From NCBI GenBank assembly GCA_900762815.1, contig CAAFHX010000082.1:1-9100 (forward strand): 9,100 bases of DNA. The letters run 5' to 3'. Below are positions 6,362-9,100 of the stretch, piece by piece (the stretch's first letter is position 1; each line of letters starts with the position of its first letter). This DNA is from Candidatus Avelusimicrobium facis. GTDB lineage: Bacteria > Elusimicrobiota > Elusimicrobia > Elusimicrobiales > Elusimicrobiaceae. The notes below the pieces were generated by a model, which made no database searches, had not been told where the DNA came from, and saw nothing but the letters and a program-made list of their open reading frames with translations. A program made the position numbers and the translations under genes.

Positions 6362-7021
6362 ATGAAAAAATTATTCATTCTGACCGCACTTTTGTGCGCC
6401 CCGGCCCTGTATGCCGCGCAGCAATATGCCTGCTGTACGTATGAAGAAACTCCCAAATACGGGCTGAAAACCAACACCACCCGCGTGGAATTTTACGGCG
6501 GGGTGGCCTTGCCGGAAAAAGAATGGTCCGAAAACGGCCAAACCTTGCAAATCGGCGATACGGGCTTTTCTGCCGGTATCGCGTTTGTGCGCAATGTACT
6601 GCCGTGGTTGACCGTCGGTTTGGACGGCAACTATGCCGGTTTTTCCAAAGGCGATGACCTGTCCACCGCCGCAGGCACCGTCAACTATCGCTCCGGCGTG
6701 GCCACGGGTTTGGTTACGGGCAGAGTGTACTTATTCCCCCATGCCATGACGCGCTTGTACGGCACGGCGGGCTTGGGTGCGGGCTATATGTACGCCAAAG
6801 AAAAAGACGCCGCCTCCGGCGATACGAACAAAACCTACGACAGCACGGATATGGCTTGGATGTTGGGCGCCGGGTTGGAATTTGACCTGGACGAAACGGT
6901 CGTTTTCGGTGCGGAAGGCCGCTACAACTGGGTGGGCCTGCGCAGCGAAATGAAGGACCGCTTTGGCCATGACAATTACCAATATTGGACGGTCATGCTC
7001 AAGCTGGGCGTAAAGTTTTAG
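6362..7021 (+). CDS. Exported outer-membrane beta-barrel protein, 219 aa
   Basis: A second small barrel of unknown role. Residues 1 to about 18 are a signal peptide (MKKLFILTALLCAPALYA). Cys12 lies inside it but the surrounding ALLC is not a lipobox. The mature protein begins with a short tail carrying adjacent cysteines (YACCTYEE, residues 23-30), then repeats strand-turn-strand patterns: TRVEFYGGVALP, FSAGIAFVRNVLPWLTVGLDGNYAGF, ATGLVTGRVYLFP, LYGTAGLGAGYMYA, MLGAGLEFDLDETVVFGAEGRYNWVGL. It ends in MLKLGVKF with the terminal phenylalanine expected of a barrel. The start is fixed by AAAGGAG four bases upstream. It follows kdsC by 41 bases on the same strand and is closed by a terminator. Best generic match is the OmpA-like/opacity-type beta-barrel domain. 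Confidence 0.86.
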   Translation: MKKLFILTALLCAPALYAAQQYACCTYEETPKYGLKTNTTRVEFYGGVALPEKEWSENGQTLQIGDTGFSAGIAFVRNVLPWLTVGLDGNYAGFSKGDDLSTAAGTVNYRSGVATGLVTGRVYLFPHAMTRLYGTAGLGAGYMYAKEKDAASGDTNKTYDSTDMAWMLGAGLEFDLDETVVFGAEGRYNWVGLRSEMKDRFGHDNYQYWTVMLKLGVKF

Positions 7022-7036
7022 ACGTCTGTTTTTTTC

Positions 7037-7071
7037 AAAACCCGCCGCGCCCCAAGCCCGGCGGGTTTTTT
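7037..7071 (+). terminator. Intrinsic terminator after the beta-barrel gene
   Basis: AAAACCCGCCG (7037-7047) pairs with CGGCGGGTTTT (7059-7069) across an 11-base loop, and the T-run continues to 7071. It lies 16 bases after the barrel gene stop and separates the kdsC transcript from the MgtC region. Confidence 0.88.
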
Positions 7072-7121
7072 AATCTCTTTTTTGCGCTGCAAAAATTTCC
7101 CTCATTTTCTATACTGTTTAT

Positions 7122-7166
7122 ATGAGACGTAAAGCGCAACCCCCTTTACGTTTTGCTATAATTTAG
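7122..7166 (+). CDS. Possible 14-codon leader reading frame upstream of mgtC-like gene
   Basis: ATG at 7122 opens MRRKAQPPLRFAII and stops at 7164-7166, 13 bases before the MgtC start. A TATACT box (7110-7115) lies six bases before this ATG, the same spacing as the two possibly leaderless starts at 5656 and 5724. It holds two adjacent proline codons and three arginines, and it overlaps the inverted repeat 7127-7151. In enterobacteria mgtC and mgtA leaders encode short regulatory peptides, some of them proline-rich. Whether this frame is translated is unknown and chance is a fair explanation. Confidence 0.2.
   Translation: MRRKAQPPLRFAII
7127..7151 (+). promoter_or_regulatory. Inverted repeat in the MgtC leader (operator or RNA hairpin)
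   Basis: ACGTAAAG (7127-7134) and CTTTACGT (7144-7151) are perfect reverse complements around a nine-base C-rich spacer. The right arm ends five bases before the -10 box at 7157 and therefore lies in the spacer/-35 zone of that promoter, a usual place for a repressor or activator site. In RNA started upstream it would form an 8-bp hairpin followed by UUU. Confidence 0.5.
7154..7162 (+). promoter_or_regulatory. Extended -10 promoter for the MgtC-family gene
   Basis: TGCTATAAT is an extended -10 (TGN plus consensus TATAAT at 7157-7162). No good -35 is found at 16-18 bases. Transcription from about 7169 would leave a leader of only about 11 bases before the ATG at 7180, with no clear ribosome binding site. 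Confidence 0.6.
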
Positions 7167-7179
7167 ATAAGATACCCCT

Positions 7180-7809
7180 ATGGAAGATCTCATCGTTAAA
7201 GTAGTGCTTGCCTTGGTGTTGGGCGGCGTGATGGGTTTGGAACGGCAATACAACGACAAACCCGCAGGCTATGCCACCAACTCCATCATCTGCGTGGGTG
7301 CCACGCTGTTTACCATCCTTTCGCTCTATATGGCAGAGCAGGGCGGAGATCCCGGCCGTATCGCCGCGCAAATTGTGTCCGGCGTGGGCTTTTTGGGTGC
7401 CGGGGCCATTCTGCGCGAAGGCAATAAAATTTCCGGCTTGACGACGGCGGCGGCCGTGTGGCTGGTGGCGGCCATCGGCATGGCCATCGGCTTTGGCCAA
7501 TACCTGTTGGCCTCCGGCGCGTGCACGGCGGTGCTGCTCATGCAGCTGGGCGTGCGCCGCACCTTGGGCCTGGTGGAAAGGCTGCGCCGCTACGATACCA
7601 TTTATTTAACCTGCGCACCCGAGTGGGGCGTAGTGGAACTGATTTGCCAAAAAATTGAAAAACAAAATGTACAGGTCTTAAAAAAAGATGTATCTAAGCA
7701 CGAAAGCAAATTCTGCGTGTCTATCGTGGCGACGTTCACGGGGCACGAATTTCAAAAAATTACCCGGGAACTGCTGGAAATGCCCGAAGTATACAGCCTG
7801 TACAAATAA
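7180..7809 (+). CDS. MgtC/SapB-family inner-membrane protein
   Basis: A 209-residue membrane protein of the MgtC/SapB family. Members have been tied to growth at low magnesium, survival in host cells and control of ATP synthase; the exact activity here is unknown. The N-terminal domain carries about five hydrophobic segments (roughly 4-20, 32-50, 63-79, 87-105 and 107-124) with the family landmarks GLERQ (19-23), the KPAGYATN loop (27-34), RIAAQIVSGVGFLGAGAI (60-77) and GLTTAAAVWLVAAIGMAIG (86-104). Residues from about 138 form a soluble ACT-like C-terminal domain, as in the longer members such as Salmonella MgtC. The frame is closed by a stop at 7168, so ATG 7180 is the earliest start; no ribosome site is visible. 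The aminotransferase gene follows after 21 bases. Confidence 0.93.
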   Translation: MEDLIVKVVLALVLGGVMGLERQYNDKPAGYATNSIICVGATLFTILSLYMAEQGGDPGRIAAQIVSGVGFLGAGAILREGNKISGLTTAAAVWLVAAIGMAIGFGQYLLASGACTAVLLMQLGVRRTLGLVERLRRYDTIYLTCAPEWGVVELICQKIEKQNVQVLKKDVSKHESKFCVSIVATFTGHEFQKITRELLEMPEVYSLYK

Positions 7810-7830
7810 AAGGAGCGTATAAGTACGTCT

Positions 7831-8955
7831 ATGGAACAAACCCCCATCCCGCTGTTTAACTTGCAAAAACAACATGAATCTTTAAAACCCCAGCTCAATG
7901 CCGCCGCCTTGGATGCTTTAAATTCCATGCACTGGCTGCTGGGGCCCCAAACCGAAGCCTTTGAAAACGAATTTGCCGAAATGATCGGCGTGAAACATTG
8001 CATTACCTGCTCGTCGGGCGCCAGCGCCATCCAAATCGCTTTGGCGGCCGCCGGCATCGGCCCGGGCGACGAGGTCATCACCACCCCGTTTACGTTTATT
8101 GCCACCACGTCCTCTATTTCTCTGACGGGGGCCAAATTTGTTTTTGCCGATATTGACCCGCGCACCTACAACATTGACCCCAAAGACATTGAGCGCAAAA
8201 TTACCAAAAAAACCAAGGCTCTTTTGCCCGTGCACCTCTACGGCTACCCCGCCGATATGGACGCCATTATGAACCTGGCGCGCGAGCATGACTTGAAAGT
8301 CATTGAAGACTGCGCCCAAGCGCATTTGGCCACCGCCGACGGCGTGAAAGTGGGCGGCATTGGCGATGCCGGCGCGTTTAGCTTTTATCCCAGCAAAAAC
8401 TTAGGGGCCTGCGGCGATGCGGGGGCCATCACCACCAATGACGACGAAATCGCCGACCGCTGCCGCAGCTTGCGCCACAGCGGCCGCGCCAAGGACAAAG
8501 CCTATGAATATGATTTGGAAGGGTCTACCTTGCGCATGGACGAAATTCAAGCGGCCATTTTGCGCGTGAAAATGCGCCACTTGCCCGAGTGGACGGAAGC
8601 GCGCCAAAAGGTGGCCGCTTTGTACGAAGAAGGCTTGCAGGGCTTGCCCGTCGTTACGCCGCCGGTGCCGCCGGCGGGCTATTCCCAATCTTATTATGTG
8701 TATACGCTGCGCGTAGAAAACCGCGACGAGCTGCAAAAATACCTCAAAGAGCACGGCATTGGCTGCGCGGTGTACTACCCGGTGCCGCTGTACAAACAGC
8801 CGGCGTATAAACACTTGGGGTTGAAAGCGGAAGACTTCCCCAACGCCGAAAAGGCCGCCAAAGAAGTCCTTTCCATCCCCATGTTCCCGGAGCTGACGCA
8901 AGAACAGGTGTCCCGCGTATGCGACACCATCCGTGCGTTTTACGAAGGAAAATAA
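7831..8955 (+). CDS. DegT/DnrJ/EryC1-family PLP sugar aminotransferase
   Basis: Predicted to transfer an amino group, usually from glutamate, to a keto-sugar nucleotide for LPS, capsule or glycoprotein sugars. The 374-residue protein is full length for the family. Visible landmarks are [10 protein letters not shown] at the N-terminus, the [11 protein letters not shown] loop (61-71) that holds the cofactor phosphate, [13 protein letters not shown] (80-92), IEDCAQAH (158-165) with Asp160 and Gln163 facing the pyridine ring, and [15 protein letters not shown] (184-198), in which Lys189 is the Schiff-base lysine. A C-terminal [12 protein letters not shown] segment is also typical. The sugar cannot be told from sequence alone; no epimerase, dehydratase or acetyltransferase partner is in view. 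A strong AAAGGAG (7809-7815) overlaps the end of the MgtC gene but lies 15 bases from this ATG, and no in-frame ATG, GTG or TTG is closer. Confidence 0.93.
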   Translation: MEQTPIPLFNLQKQHESLKPQLNAAALDALNSMHWLLGPQTEAFENEFAEMIGVKHCITCSSGASAIQIALAAAGIGPGDEVITTPFTFIATTSSISLTGAKFVFADIDPRTYNIDPKDIERKITKKTKALLPVHLYGYPADMDAIMNLAREHDLKVIEDCAQAHLATADGVKVGGIGDAGAFSFYPSKNLGACGDAGAITTNDDEIADRCRSLRHSGRAKDKAYEYDLEGSTLRMDEIQAAILRVKMRHLPEWTEARQKVAALYEEGLQGLPVVTPPVPPAGYSQSYYVYTLRVENRDELQKYLKEHGIGCAVYYPVPLYKQPAYKHLGLKAEDFPNAEKAAKEVLSIPMFPELTQEQVSRVCDTIRAFYEGK

Positions 8956-8970
8956 AAAGTTCTTGGTTAT

Positions 8971-9005
8971 ATTCCCCCGCTGAAAATCAGCGGGGGAATT
9001 TTTTT
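8971..9005 (+). terminator. Intrinsic terminator after the aminotransferase gene
   Basis: A perfect 13-bp stem, ATTCCCCCGCTGA (8971-8983) with TCAGCGGGGGAAT (8987-8999), closes a three-base loop and is followed by a T-run to 9005. It starts 15 bases after the aminotransferase stop. Confidence 0.93.
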
Positions 9006-9006
9006 G

Positions 9007-9068
9007 CACAAAGAAAATACCGGCTATGCGGGGAAGACTCCATGGAGGCCGGGAGTTTCCTTTTTGTG
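9007..9068. other. Foldable intergenic element with T-run, function unknown
   Basis: Downstream of the terminator, GGAA-ACTCC (9032-9035 and 9037-9041, one bulged G at 9036) pairs with GGAGTTTCC (9052-9060) around a ten-base loop and is followed by five T (9061-9065). CACAAA (9007-9012) and TTTGTG (9063-9068) could close an outer stem. Competing pairings exist: CCGGC (9020-9024) with GCCGG (9048-9052), and the palindrome CTCCATGGAG (9038-9047). It may be a second terminator, the end of a small RNA or a leader for a gene beyond the window. No coding frame of note occurs in 9007-9100. Confidence 0.4.
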
Positions 9069-9100
9069 TTAATACAAATTTTTCTTAATAATAAACAAAA

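Noticed and set aside
8401..9009. Antisense open frame (202 codons) over the aminotransferase gene
   Set aside because: It is the shadow of a gene with a clear PLP lysine and family motifs, its own start falls in the terminator region, and no ribosome site precedes it.
1..9100. Mobile elements, CRISPR, tRNA/rRNA, phage or defence genes
   Set aside because: No transposase, regularly spaced repeats, cloverleaf sequences, integrase or defence-type domains were found, and base use is even across the window.

Overview
This 9.1 kb window is ordinary, densely packed chromosomal DNA from a Gram-negative-type bacterium. Two exported beta-barrel proteins, a lipoprotein with a lipobox and a KdsC-type phosphatase (Kdo, hence LPS, synthesis) all imply an outer membrane. 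Base composition is close to balanced and gene gaps are short. The gene style suggests a gut Elusimicrobiota-like lineage, but that is an impression from memory and is not proven here. I see no insertion sequence, phage gene, CRISPR array, tRNA or rRNA, and no gene-free stretch longer than about 170 bases.

Layout. (1) Positions 36-1483 on + hold a two-gene polyamine operon: pyruvoyl-dependent arginine decarboxylase and an agmatinase, together converting arginine to agmatine to putrescine plus urea. It ends at a strong symmetric hairpin (1508-1539) that probably terminates transcription from both sides. (2) Positions 1555-5656 on - hold a tightly packed run read right to left: a CsgG-like lipoprotein, an 84-residue single-membrane-segment protein, seryl-tRNA synthetase (serS), an exported TPR protein and a small outer-membrane beta-barrel protein. 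The first four genes overlap or nearly touch (ATGA, 4-nt gap, TAATG); the last has its own promoter-like sequence. (3) Positions 5657-5723 form a compact divergent promoter region with a perfect 12-bp inverted repeat that carries a TATAAT box on each side, six bases from each start codon. Both transcripts could therefore be leaderless. (4) Positions 5724-7021 on + hold kdsC and a second beta-barrel protein, closed by a terminator. (5) Positions 7180-8955 on + hold an MgtC/SapB-family membrane protein and a DegT-family sugar aminotransferase, closed by another terminator. The leader before the MgtC gene contains an 8-bp inverted repeat abutting an extended -10 box, and a possible 14-codon reading frame. 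(6) The last 95 bases contain a further foldable element with a T-run and no visible gene.

Taken together the window mixes polyamine production, translation (serS) and envelope building. No wholly new multi-gene system is evident. The best leads are the mirror-image divergent promoter, the MgtC leader, the uncharacterised envelope genes translationally coupled ahead of serS, and the structured 3' element.
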